Shown here: positions 56,888 to 64,000 of the stretch, piece by piece
How positions within the stretch are numbered: position 1 is the stretch's first letter
How the letters are laid out: each line of letters starts with the position of its first letter
DNA from: Myxococcota bacterium
GTDB lineage: Bacteria > Myxococcota_A > UBA9160 > SMWR01
Direction: 5' to 3'
Assembly (NCBI GenBank): GCA_039030075.1
Contig: JBCCEW010000003.1
Location: forward strand, 62,001 to 126,000
Length of the DNA: 64,000 bases
Made by a program: the position numbers and the translations under genes
Notes under the pieces: generated by a model
Databases searched by the model: none
What the model was told of the DNA's origin: nothing
What the model saw: only the letters and a program-made list of their open reading frames with translations

Positions 56888-57316
56888 ATGCGACGACTCC
56901 GCGCGACTCTGTCCCCCTGGACCCTCGCCGCCCTGCTTCTCTGTGCCGCTCTCGCGCTCGGCGCGTGCGCCTCGGGAGGAGGTGGAGGCGGAGGCGAATC
57001 GGGCGGTGGCGAGACGACCGAGCCGGCGAAGCAAGCGGTGCCGCGTGGCGTCGCACCGCCCACAGGACACCGCATGGCCGGCGTCCAGCTCAACATGTCC
57101 CCTCGCGAAGTCGAGAAGATCATGGGCGACCCCACCTCGGACAACAGCTACATCACCGGCAAGGCGTTCATCCCCTGGTACTTCGGCAGCGACAGCGGCC
57201 GCCGCGTCGACTACAAGTACAAGGGCGAGGGCCGCGTCGTGTTCGGCGTGCACCGCTGGAACGGCCGCCTGCGCGTCGTGCGCATCGACTACGATCCGAA
57301 CGAGGATGGCCAGTAA
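56888..57316 (+). CDS. SmpA/OmlA (BamE-like) lipoprotein
   Basis: 142 residues from the ATG at 56888 (GAGAGG seven bases upstream; an earlier in-frame GTG is less likely). Lipobox 'LLLCAALALGACASG', then a flexible linker of about eight glycines, then the SmpA/OmlA fold 'MAGVQLNMSPREVEKIMGDPTSDNSYITGKAFIPWYFG ... RVVFGVHRWNGRLRVVRIDYD'. BamE itself is an outer-membrane assembly factor; this protein differs in having a long Gly linker and no bam genes nearby. It overlaps the ammonia-lyase gene by 11 bases and is therefore co-transcribed with it. Its link to the pigment pathway is positional only. Confidence 0.75.
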   Translation: MRRLRATLSPWTLAALLLCAALALGACASGGGGGGGESGGGETTEPAKQAVPRGVAPPTGHRMAGVQLNMSPREVEKIMGDPTSDNSYITGKAFIPWYFGSDSGRRVDYKYKGEGRVVFGVHRWNGRLRVVRIDYDPNEDGQ

Positions 57317-58904
57317 GCCCGAGGCCGCAGGACTCTCCGGAACTCCCCCGCCGGCCGACACAGCCCGAAGCTCCTCCACCCCGTCTCCGCTGACGCTGGG
57401 CACCGAGGCCGTGCGCCTCTCGGACGTCTGCGCGGTCGCCCGCGGCGAGCGCCGCGTCGTTCTTGCTGGCGACGCCGACTACCGCGCGCGCTTGCAGGCC
57501 GGACGCACGGCTCTCGCGTCCCGTCTCGAGAACGGCGGCGAGGTCTACGGCGTGACGACCGGGGTGGGCGCCAGCCAGGGCACCCACGTCGAGGCCCACG
57601 CACGGGAAGAGGCCGCGGCCCACATCCTCCGCTTCCACGGCGTCGGGACCGGGCGCGTGCTCGACCCGGAAGAGGCGGCGGCCGTCGTCGTGACGCGACT
57701 CGCGTCGCTGGCGCGGGGCTACTCCGCCGTGCGCCCCGAGGTCTTGGAGCGGCTCTGCGCGCTGCTGAACGCCCGCGTGCTGCCGCGCATTCCCGAGGAG
57801 GGATCGGTCGGCGCCAGCGGCGATCTCACGCCGCTCTCCTACGTCGCCGCGCTGCTCGTGGGGGAACGCGAAGCCTGGGTCGGTGACGGGATCGTCGACG
57901 CGGCGGAAGCGCACCAGACACAGGGGCTCGACCCCTTGGCGCTCGAGCCGAAGGAGAGCCTGGCCCTGATGAACGGGACGAGCGTGATGACGGCGCTCGC
58001 CGCCCTCTCGCTCGAACGCGCGCGGCGCCTGGCCCGCTTCGCGTGCGCGCTGACGGCGATGAGCGTGCGCGCCATCGCGGGCAACCCGGCCCACTACGCG
58101 CCCGAGATCTTCGCGCTGAAACCGCACCCGGGCAGCGAATGCGCGGCAGCCTGGATTCGCGCGGATCTGGCCCCGGCGGATGCCTGGAAGCCGATGCGGC
58201 TGCAGGACGTCTACTCGCTGCGCTGCGCCCCCCACGTGATCGGCGTGCTTCTCGACGCGCTGCGGTTCGCCGAGGAGTGGGTCGAGATCGAGCTCAACGG
58301 TGTCAACGACAACCCGATCGTCGACCCGGACGGCGGCGGCGTCTTCCACGGCGGCAACTTCTACGGCGGCCACATCGCCTTCGCGATGGACGGGGTGAAG
58401 GCCGCGGTGGCCGGAATCGCCGACCTCGTCGATCGACAGATGCAGCTCCTCTGCTCCCCGGCGACGAACGGTGGGCTCCCGGAGAATCTCACGGCCGGAG
58501 CCGCCGGCACCCACGGCTTCAAGGCGCTGCAGATCTCGACGTCGGCGCTGGCCGCCGAGGCGCTCAAGCTGACGATGCCGGCCGCCTCGTTCAGCCGCAG
58601 CACGGAAGCGCACAACCAGGACAAGGTGAGCATGGGCACGATCGCGGCGCGCGACTGTCGCCGGGTGCTCGAACTCTCCGAGACCGCGGCGGCGATGCTG
58701 CTGCTGGCGAACGGCCAGGCGCTCGAGCTGCGCGGCGACGCCACCGGGCCTGGCCCGGCTCACCAGCTACGCGCCACGCTCCGCCAGTGGGTCGCCCCCG
58801 TCGAGGAGGACCGGCGCCAGGACCTCGACATCGCAACGGTGCTCGACCACTACCGCGACGGCAGTCTGCTCGCCGCGCTCGAGGACGCGGACGGCGCCCG
58901 GTGA
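57306..58904 (+). CDS. Aromatic amino-acid (His/Tyr/Phe-type) ammonia-lyase
   Basis: 532 residues. The MIO cofactor triad A170-S171-G172 is in 'GSVGASGDLTPLSYVA'; Y81 in 'VYGVTTGVG' is the catalytic Tyr; 'LNGVNDNPIVD' and 'NGTSVMTALAAL' are conserved. At the selectivity pair, where histidine lyases have S-H, tyrosine lyases H-L and phenylalanine lyases F-L, it has F110-H111 ('HILRFHGVG'). No other histidine-degradation gene is nearby. Ammonia-lyases in flexirubin/APE loci make the aryl acrylate starter, and this gene is coupled (GTGA) to a thioesterase as in those loci. An aromatic substrate (Tyr or Phe) is inferred. Confidence 0.85.
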   Translation: MASKPEAAGLSGTPPPADTARSSSTPSPLTLGTEAVRLSDVCAVARGERRVVLAGDADYRARLQAGRTALASRLENGGEVYGVTTGVGASQGTHVEAHAREEAAAHILRFHGVGTGRVLDPEEAAAVVVTRLASLARGYSAVRPEVLERLCALLNARVLPRIPEEGSVGASGDLTPLSYVAALLVGEREAWVGDGIVDAAEAHQTQGLDPLALEPKESLALMNGTSVMTALAALSLERARRLARFACALTAMSVRAIAGNPAHYAPEIFALKPHPGSECAAAWIRADLAPADAWKPMRLQDVYSLRCAPHVIGVLLDALRFAEEWVEIELNGVNDNPIVDPDGGGVFHGGNFYGGHIAFAMDGVKAAVAGIADLVDRQMQLLCSPATNGGLPENLTAGAAGTHGFKALQISTSALAAEALKLTMPAASFSRSTEAHNQDKVSMGTIAARDCRRVLELSETAAAMLLLANGQALELRGDATGPGPAHQLRATLRQWVAPVEEDRRQDLDIATVLDHYRDGSLLAALEDADGAR

Positions 58905-59326
58905 GGGCGGGTCTCCGACTGCACGAGACGCGCGTCGAGACCGACGTGCCCTTCCACCACGTCGACGCCCTGCGCATCGTGTGGCACGGCCACTACCCGA
59001 AGTACTTCGAGCTCGCGAGCACCGCACTCCTGCAGAAGCTCGGCCTCGATTCGGGCGAGATCGGCGGCACCCGCTTCAAGATGGTGGTAATCGACTCGGC
59101 GGTGCGGCACAGCTTCCCGATGCGCTATGCCGACCGGGTGGAGATCTGCGCCTGGATCTCCGAGTACGCCCGGCGCGTCACCGTGCGCTACGAGATCCGC
59201 AACCTCACCCACGACAAGCGCACCGCGCGCGGCCACACCACGCTCGCCACCCTCGACGACGAGGGACGCCTGCGGCTGGAAACGCCGCCCGAGATCGCGG
59301 CGCGCATCGCGGGCGACTCCCGCTAG
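58901..59326 (+). CDS. Hotdog acyl-CoA/ACP thioesterase (YbgC/FadM-like, APE type)
   Basis: 141 residues starting with GTG in a GTGA overlap with the lyase stop. 'FHHVDALRIVWHGHYPKYFELASTALLQKLG' is the 4HBT active-site region with Asp near residue 22 and the H-G-H that aligns with 'G-H-V/I-N-N'. Thioesterases of this kind directly follow ammonia-lyase genes in aryl-polyene clusters. It may hydrolyse misprimed or finished acyl thioesters. It converges with the LLM-family gene, 27 bases apart, and marks the right end of the pigment locus. Confidence 0.85.
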   Translation: MRAGLRLHETRVETDVPFHHVDALRIVWHGHYPKYFELASTALLQKLGLDSGEIGGTRFKMVVIDSAVRHSFPMRYADRVEICAWISEYARRVTVRYEIRNLTHDKRTARGHTTLATLDDEGRLRLETPPEIAARIAGDSR

Positions 59327-59353
59327 GGAAGCGCTCGTTAGGCTGGGAAGGCG

Positions 59354-60199
59354 CTAGAAGCGCTCCGCCTGTGCGGCGAGGGTGTCGACATAGCGTCGCA
59401 TGTCGTCCGGCGTGCGGGCCGTGCTGACCCCGACGATCCGATGTACGCCGAGCTCGGCGTAGCGCGCGAAGGTGGCGTCGTCCGGATCCGGCGGCGGCGA
59501 GACGCTCACCTCGAGATCGCCGAGCTTCGCGTCGCGCAGGCCTTCGTCGACCGCCTCGCGGATCCAACCGAGGCTCCGGGCGGTGATGTCCGGATCGGTG
59601 AAGAACCCGTACCAGCCGTTGCCCCGACGCGCAGCGCGGCGCGCCGCGGCTCGGCTCATGCCGCCCACGATGATCGGCGGGTGGGGCGATTGGTGGGGAC
59701 GCGGGTGCGCGTCGATGCCCTCGAACCGGTAGTGCTTGCCGTGGAACGCGGGCTTCTCCTCGGTCCAGAGGGCGCGCAGAACGTCGATCGCCTCGTCGGT
59801 GACGGCTCCGCGCTCGGGGAAGTTCGCGCCGAGGGCGCGGAACTCGGGCTCGAGGTAGCCCGCGCCCAGCCCGAAGAGCAGCCGTCCGCGCGAGACCTGA
59901 TCCAGGCTCGCCAGCTCCTTCGCGAGCTCGACCGGATTGCGCTGGGGCAGGATGATGATGCCCGTACCGAGCCGGATGCGTTCGGTGCGCGCCGCGATGG
60001 CCGCGAGCGCCACCGAGGGGTCCAGGAACGGGGTGCCCGGCTTGGCGGGCGAGGGCGGTACCTGGGGGTCGGGCAGCACCACGTGCTCGCCGGTCCACAC
60101 CGACTCGAGCCCCGCCGCCTCGGCGTGCTCCGCAACGGCGAGCATGGCGTCGGTGTCGCCCAAGGGACCCATGTTGATTCCGAACAGTCCGAACTTCAT
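59354..60199 (-). CDS. LLM-class (F420-type) oxidoreductase
   Basis: 281 residues from the ATG at 60199 with GAGAGG upstream. Luciferase-like TIM barrel: 'MKFGLFGINMGPLGDT', 'AEAAGLESVWTGEHVVLP', 'ERIRLGTGIIILPQRNPVELAKELASLDQVSRGRLLFGLGAGYLEPEF', and 'PPIIVGGMSRAAARRAARRGNGWYG'. This matches the TIGR03619-type LLM subgroup thought to use F420. The amidohydrolase gene ends 17 bases upstream on the same strand, so the two form an operon. An upstream frame extension to 60676 overlaps that gene and is rejected. Substrate unknown. Confidence 0.85.
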   Translation of the reverse strand: MKFGLFGINMGPLGDTDAMLAVAEHAEAAGLESVWTGEHVVLPDPQVPPSPAKPGTPFLDPSVALAAIAARTERIRLGTGIIILPQRNPVELAKELASLDQVSRGRLLFGLGAGYLEPEFRALGANFPERGAVTDEAIDVLRALWTEEKPAFHGKHYRFEGIDAHPRPHQSPHPPIIVGGMSRAAARRAARRGNGWYGFFTDPDITARSLGWIREAVDEGLRDAKLGDLEVSVSPPPDPDDATFARYAELGVHRIVGVSTARTPDDMRRYVDTLAAQAERF

Positions 60200-60216
60200 C
60201 GCGTGCCTCTCTCGGT

Positions 60217-61899
60217 TCAGGCGCCGTGCAGGATCTCGCCGGGCGTCGCGCCGGTGGGCGTCCCCTGTTCCATCGCGGGGACGCCGTTCACCACGACCAT
60301 CTCGTAGCCCTCCGCGTCCACCGTATAGCGCTCGGTGTTCGCGGGGAAGTCGCAGGCGATGCGATGCGCCCCGGCGCTGAGCTTGCTGCGATCGATCAGG
60401 TTGAGGTCGGCCTTCGCGCCGACGCGCAGGACGCCGCGGTCGCGCAGGCCGTGCACGGCGGCGGGCATGCCCGCCAGTCGCCACACCGCCTGCTCGAGGC
60501 TCAGGCGCTCGGGTACCCAGGTGTCGAGCAGCATCGTCGTGTAGTCGGCGCCGACGAAACTCGCGAGGTGGGCGCCACCATCGCTCGAGCCCGCCATGAC
60601 CAGCGGCTCGGCGATCGTCTCGCCCACCACGTGCTCGATGAACTGGCGCGCGACGTCGTCCATGCGCGTCTTCCACGCCGTGGACAGATCTTCCGCGATG
60701 CTGAGGTCGAGGAACACGTCTAGCGGATCGGCGCCACGTTCCGCTGCGATCTCGCCCGCCGTCTTCCCCACCATCTCGCGGTTCTCGGGATCGCGAACGT
60801 GCTCGAGCTCCAGGTCGGCGATCTGGAAGGGCGCCGCTCGGGGCAGATCCAGCTCGGCGCGCATGCGCTGGCGGCGCTCCGGGTCGGCGAGGGCGCGGCA
60901 GCGCTCCTCGTTGGTGCCGGTGAGGGCTTCGAGCCAGGCCGGCATCTCGTCGAACACGAAGGTGTCCGAGAGCCGCAGATGCAACCCCATCTGCTGACTC
61001 ATGAACTGGGGATGCAGACGCAACCCCTGCTCGCGCGCCTCACGCACGAAGGACAGCGTGTTCTGCCAGCCCATCGGCTGCTCCGGCGTCGGCGCCAGCG
61101 GACCGAGCTCGATCGCCTTGCCGGACACCCGGGCCATCTCGAGGACGAGCGCACGGTCGGCTTCATCGTGCCCTTCGCCGTGGCTGCGCGGAATGATCTC
61201 GATCACCCCATGGGTGAACTCGGCGAGCACCGAGGCCAGCGCGACCAGCTCTTCGGGGCTCGCGAAGTTCGAAGGCACCCCGCGACCGTCGGCGCCGACG
61301 TGCAGGTCGAGCTGCGACGTGGAGAAGCCGACCGCGCCTTCGCGCATCGCCTGGCGCACGAGCTCTTGCATCTGCACGATCTCGTCCGGGTTCGCCGTGC
61401 GTTCGGAGGCATCGTCGCCCATCACGAAACGGCGGACCGCGCAGTGGCCGACGTAGCCGCCCACGTTCAGCGCGATCTTGCCTTCGAGGCGCTTCCAGAA
61501 ATCGGCGAAGCCGCCCCCGGTGAAGCGGAAGCCCTCCTTCATCGCTTCGGCCGACATGCCTTCCACGCGCGTGAGCATCCCGGCCAACCAACCGACGTCC
61601 TCGGGCTTCGCCGGATACAGGGTGAAGCCGCAGTTGCCGGTCAGCACGGTCGTGACGCCGTGCTGCATCGACGGCGACGCGGTCGGGTCCCAGTCGAGCT
61701 GCACGTCGTAGTGGGTGTGCACGTCGATGAAGCCCGGCGTTACGCACAGACCGTCGGCGTCGACGACGCGGGTGGCGCTCTCGTCGATGCGGCCGATGGC
61801 CGCCACGCGCCCGTCGCGAATGCCGACGTCGGCCGTGAAGGGCGGCAGGCCCGTACCGTCGACGACGCTACCGCCGCGAACCAAGAGATCGAGAGGCAT
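60217..61899 (-). CDS. N-acyl-D-amino-acid deacylase-like amidohydrolase (paralog of 21341)
   Basis: 560 residues; AGGAG Shine-Dalgarno. H-x-H in 'GFIDVHTHYDVQLDWDP', 'VLTGNCGFTLYPA' with the metal-ligand Cys, and 'AGSSDGGAHLASF' at the C-terminal Asp site. Overall plan, including 'DWDPTASPSMQHGVTTV', is the same as the protein at 21341, so the two are paralogs about 40 kb apart. As there, the mid-domain histidines of D-aminoacylase are not obvious. It is transcribed with the LLM oxidoreductase and divergently from the alcohol dehydrogenase. Confidence 0.8.
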   Translation of the reverse strand: MPLDLLVRGGSVVDGTGLPPFTADVGIRDGRVAAIGRIDESATRVVDADGLCVTPGFIDVHTHYDVQLDWDPTASPSMQHGVTTVLTGNCGFTLYPAKPEDVGWLAGMLTRVEGMSAEAMKEGFRFTGGGFADFWKRLEGKIALNVGGYVGHCAVRRFVMGDDASERTANPDEIVQMQELVRQAMREGAVGFSTSQLDLHVGADGRGVPSNFASPEELVALASVLAEFTHGVIEIIPRSHGEGHDEADRALVLEMARVSGKAIELGPLAPTPEQPMGWQNTLSFVREAREQGLRLHPQFMSQQMGLHLRLSDTFVFDEMPAWLEALTGTNEERCRALADPERRQRMRAELDLPRAAPFQIADLELEHVRDPENREMVGKTAGEIAAERGADPLDVFLDLSIAEDLSTAWKTRMDDVARQFIEHVVGETIAEPLVMAGSSDGGAHLASFVGADYTTMLLDTWVPERLSLEQAVWRLAGMPAAVHGLRDRGVLRVGAKADLNLIDRSKLSAGAHRIACDFPANTERYTVDAEGYEMVVVNGVPAMEQGTPTGATPGEILHGA

Positions 61900-61964
61900 C
61901 GGGGGACTCCTGTGTCGGTTCTCGGCCGGGGCGAGCAGTCTACGTGATACCTTTCCGACGCGTC

Positions 61965-61990
61965 CATGTGCGTGCGCGTACGCGCACGCG
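61965..61990. promoter_or_regulatory. 20-base perfect palindrome in an alternating purine-pyrimidine tract
   Basis: 61970-61989 is a perfect palindrome with half-site GCGTGCGCGT and no spacer. It is part of 26 bases (61965-61990) that alternate pyrimidine and purine without a break, a composition that favours Z-DNA. It lies between two divergent genes, about 40 bases before the alcohol dehydrogenase start, where an operator for a dimeric repressor would be expected. No T-run follows, so it is not a terminator. Confidence 0.5.
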
Positions 61991-62027
61991 ACGGAGCCCT
62001 GCCGGCGCCGCGACGGGAGAAGAGGTC

Positions 62028-63032
62028 ATGCAACAAGTACGAATCCACGCGCCGGGCGAAGTGCAGCTCGACGACGTCCCGACGCCCGAGCCGGGCCCCC
62101 GCGACGCGGTCGTGCGCGTCCAGGCCTGCGGGATCTGCGGCAGCGACCTCGGCTACATCAAGATCGGCGGCATGGCCGGGCCTACGCCCGAGCCGATGCC
62201 GCTGGGTCACGAATTCTCGGCCGTCGTCGATCGCGTCGGCAGCGAGGTCCGTCGCTTCCCGCCGGGCACCCGCGTCGTGGTCAATCCCATCGCGGCATCG
62301 AACGCGATCGGCAGCGGTGGAGGCGAAGGCGCCTACGCGCCCGAGGTGCTGGTGCGCAACGTCGACGACGGCAGCGTGCTGTTTCCGATTCCCGAGGATC
62401 TGCCCTTCGACCGCGCGGCTCTCGCCGAGCCTCTCGGCGTCGGCATGCACGCCGTAGAGCGCGCGGGCGTGTCGCCCGGCGACCAGGTGACGATCTTCGG
62501 CGCCGGTCCGATCGGCTTGATGTCGCTGGCCGTCCTCAAATACCGGGGCTTCGACGACGTCGCGATCGTCGACCTGTCGCCCCACCGGCTCGGGATCGCC
62601 GAGAAGCTCGGCGCCAGCCTCTTGCTGAACCCCGACGACGGCGACCTCTGGAAGCGTCTCCGGAAGCTCCACGGGAAGGCGTTCTTCATGGACGTCGTGC
62701 CCACCACCGGAAGCCATGCGTACATCGAGGCGACGGGCTCGGAAGCAGTGCTCCAGGACATCCTCGCCCAGGCCCGCCCCGGTGCGGCGATCTCGTTGGT
62801 CGCGCTCCACCGCCAGCCCCGCACCCTCGATCTGATGAGCGTGATGGCGAAGGAGCTGACCATCGCCGGCTCGATCGCCTACCCCGAAGACTACGGAGAC
62901 ATGGTGCGCATGCTCTCCGAGGTGGACCTCTCCCCGGCGATCACGCACCGCTTCGGTCTTGCCGACTACACCCAGGCCCTCGACACGGCGCGCGATCCGA
63001 ACGTCGCTGGCAAGGTGCTGATCGAACCCTGA
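62028..63032 (+). CDS. Zinc-binding alcohol dehydrogenase (MDR), lacking the structural zinc lobe
   Basis: 334 residues from the ATG at 62028 (GGAG nine bases upstream). Catalytic zinc residues: Cys in 'ACGICGSDLGYIK', and H-E in 'PLGHEFSAVV'. The four-cysteine structural zinc site, normally near residue 90-110, is absent: the region reads 'VVVNPIAASNAIGSGGGEGAYAPEVLV'. NAD fold 'VTIFGAGPIGLMSLAVLKYRG'. It probably oxidises a secondary alcohol or polyol. The upstream palindrome suggests repression by a dedicated regulator that is not in the window. Confidence 0.85.
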   Translation: MQQVRIHAPGEVQLDDVPTPEPGPRDAVVRVQACGICGSDLGYIKIGGMAGPTPEPMPLGHEFSAVVDRVGSEVRRFPPGTRVVVNPIAASNAIGSGGGEGAYAPEVLVRNVDDGSVLFPIPEDLPFDRAALAEPLGVGMHAVERAGVSPGDQVTIFGAGPIGLMSLAVLKYRGFDDVAIVDLSPHRLGIAEKLGASLLLNPDDGDLWKRLRKLHGKAFFMDVVPTTGSHAYIEATGSEAVLQDILAQARPGAAISLVALHRQPRTLDLMSVMAKELTIAGSIAYPEDYGDMVRMLSEVDLSPAITHRFGLADYTQALDTARDPNVAGKVLIEP

Positions 63033-63060
63033 GCCTCGCGCTCGGCGACCGGGGCAGGCG

Positions 63061-64000
63061 TCAATCGATACTGGCGTAGAGCGCCTCGACCAACCGCTCG
63101 CTGCGCGGGTCGCCAGTGATGCCGGTCTGCATCTGGTTCATCACGTAACCGAAGGCGAGTTCGCGCTCGGGGTCGGCGAAGGCCAGCGATCCGCCAGCAC
63201 CCGGGTGACCGAAGCTGCCCTCCGGGCACGCCACGCCCAGGGTCGGGGGCAGCATGAAGCCGAGGCCGAAGGTCGTCGGAAGCGGAATCACGGCGTCGTC
63301 CCCCGACGCCTGTTCCGCGCGCGCCCGGTCCACCGACGCGGACGACAAGAGCCGCGTGCCGTCGATCTCTCCGATGACCGCCGCGTAGAAGCGCGCCAGC
63401 GCGCGCGCGGTCCCGATGCCGTTCGACGAGGGCATCTCGGCAGCGCGCACGGCGGGCTCGTTCCACATCGGACCGTACTGGAACAGGTTGGAGGGTCCGC
63501 TGAGCACGCGGCCGAGCAGGGTCTCGGGCCCCATGAACTTCTCGCGCAGGGCGATGAGCTTCGGATCGGTCGGTTCGGGCGGGCCGTAGAGGGTGGCGAC
63601 GCGCGCTTGCTCCGCGTCGGGCAGCCCGATCCAGAAGTCGAGACCGAGGGGAGCCGCCGCTTCTTCCGCGAACACCTGGCCCAGCGTCTTCCCGGTCGCG
63701 CGCCGCACGCATTCGCCGAGGATCCAGCCGAAGCTGCGCGCGTGGTAGCCGTGGGCCGTGCCCGGTTCCCAGTTCGGCTTCTGGGCCGCGATCGCGTCGC
63801 AGACCGGCTGCCACGCCAGAACGTCTTCGAGGGTGAGATTCCCGTCGACGGCGGCGAGCCCGGCGCGGTGGGTGAGCACGTCGCGCAGCAGGATCCCGCC
63901 CTTCCCCTCGGCCGCGAACTCGGGCCAGAGGGCGGCGACCGGCGTGTCGAGGTCGAGCACGCCCCCCTCGACGAGACGGTGCACCAGCGTCGCGGTCAGT
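63061..64000 (-). CDS. Beta-lactamase-fold serine hydrolase (class C/EstB-like), C-terminal part
   Basis: At least 313 residues; the frame stays open through the right edge, so the N-terminus with the catalytic S-x-x-K lies outside. Visible features: 'LLRDVLTHRAGL' (typical after the S-x-x-K helix), the tyrosine motif 'HGYHARSFGWILGE' (Y-x-N/S position) and 'FGHPGAGGSLAFADPERELAFGYVMNQMQ', with H-P-G-A-G-G in the place of the K-T-G box, as in bacterial esterases of this fold. These proteins act as esterases, transesterases or D-peptidases more often than lactamases. Converges with the alcohol dehydrogenase, 28 bases apart. Confidence 0.85.
   Translation of the reverse strand, partial: LTATLVHRLVEGGVLDLDTPVAALWPEFAAEGKGGILLRDVLTHRAGLAAVDGNLTLEDVLAWQPVCDAIAAQKPNWEPGTAHGYHARSFGWILGECVRRATGKTLGQVFAEEAAAPLGLDFWIGLPDAEQARVATLYGPPEPTDPKLIALREKFMGPETLLGRVLSGPSNLFQYGPMWNEPAVRAAEMPSSNGIGTARALARFYAAVIGEIDGTRLLSSASVDRARAEQASGDDAVIPLPTTFGLGFMLPPTLGVACPEGSFGHPGAGGSLAFADPERELAFGYVMNQMQTGITGDPRSERLVEALYASID

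Noticed and set aside
1-64000. CRISPR arrays, tRNA or rRNA genes, insertion sequences, integrases or attachment sites
   Set aside because: I saw no regularly spaced repeats, no tRNA-like cloverleaf, no transposase or integrase protein and no conspicuous flanking repeats.
63061-64000. An antibiotic-resistance beta-lactamase
   Set aside because: The K-T-G box is replaced by H-P-G-A-G-G and the sequence matches esterase-type members of the fold.

Overview
The window is uniformly G+C-rich and densely coding: about 60 genes, most intergenic gaps under 200 bases, no tRNA or rRNA gene, CRISPR array, insertion sequence or integrase seen. The cell is Gram-negative and probably aerobic: it has beta-barrel outer-membrane proteins, a BamE/SmpA-type lipoprotein, a LolA-like carrier, a COQ4-like protein, a PEP-CTERM surface protein and several P450s and oxygenases. 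The mix of a CYP51-type P450 with its ferredoxin, an STT3-like transferase, F420/LLM-type and D-aminoacylase-like enzymes and a sigma-54 activator fits an uncultured deltaproteobacterial lineage (Myxococcota- or Binatota-like). That placement is an inference from gene content, not a measurement.

Layout. 1-4.8 kb: a small metabolite locus (MFS exporter end, phytanoyl-CoA-type dioxygenase, two SAM methyltransferases, one resembling histamine N-methyltransferase, and a second MFS protein). 4.9-11.0 kb: two outer-membrane beta-barrel proteins, an SDR, a HAF-repeat PEP-CTERM protein, a bile-acid/sodium-type symporter and a COQ4-like protein. 11.1-18.1 kb: a large winged-helix/AAA/TPR regulator, a CYP51-like P450 with a 3Fe-4S ferredoxin, and an STT3-like oligosaccharyltransferase with a changed WWDYG motif. 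18.1-21.3 kb: an SDR, a sigma-54 activator and, divergently, a 73-residue membrane protein behind a near-consensus sigma-54 promoter with upstream palindromes. 21.3-32.9 kb: catabolic and housekeeping genes (amidohydrolase, SDRs, HspQ, START protein, kinase-like protein, molybdopterin oxidoreductase, P450, esterase).

32.9-59.3 kb is the most striking region. It is an aryl-polyene-type (APE, xanthomonadin/flexirubin-like) type II fatty-acid/polyketide locus: ketosynthase and chain-length factor; a nine-gene minus-strand operon, from an acyltransferase at 43.5 kb to a COG4648-like membrane protein at 35.4 kb, holding ACP, a ligase-dehydratase fusion, glycosyltransferase, LpxL-type acyltransferase, dehydratase, ketoreductase and a flavin halogenase-like enzyme; a divergent LolA/MMPL/lipoprotein export operon; and an ammonia-lyase plus thioesterase at 57.3-59.3 kb that could supply an aryl starter. 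Inserted in it is a second carrier-protein module (47.3-54.5 kb): stand-alone ACP, HxxxDG acyltransferase, two flavoproteins, AMP ligase, and a flavoprotein with the WxWxIP halogenase signature. I do not recognise this combination from described APE loci.

59.3-64 kb: an LLM-family oxidoreductase, a second amidohydrolase paralog, a zinc alcohol dehydrogenase preceded by a 20-base perfect palindrome, and the C-terminal part of a beta-lactamase-fold serine hydrolase.

Two features recur. Many genes that lack a Shine-Dalgarno sequence have a TANNNT hexamer 6-9 bases before the start codon, as expected for leaderless mRNAs, whereas others have good AGGAG-type sites. Within operons, genes usually overlap by 4 bases (ATGA or GTGA).
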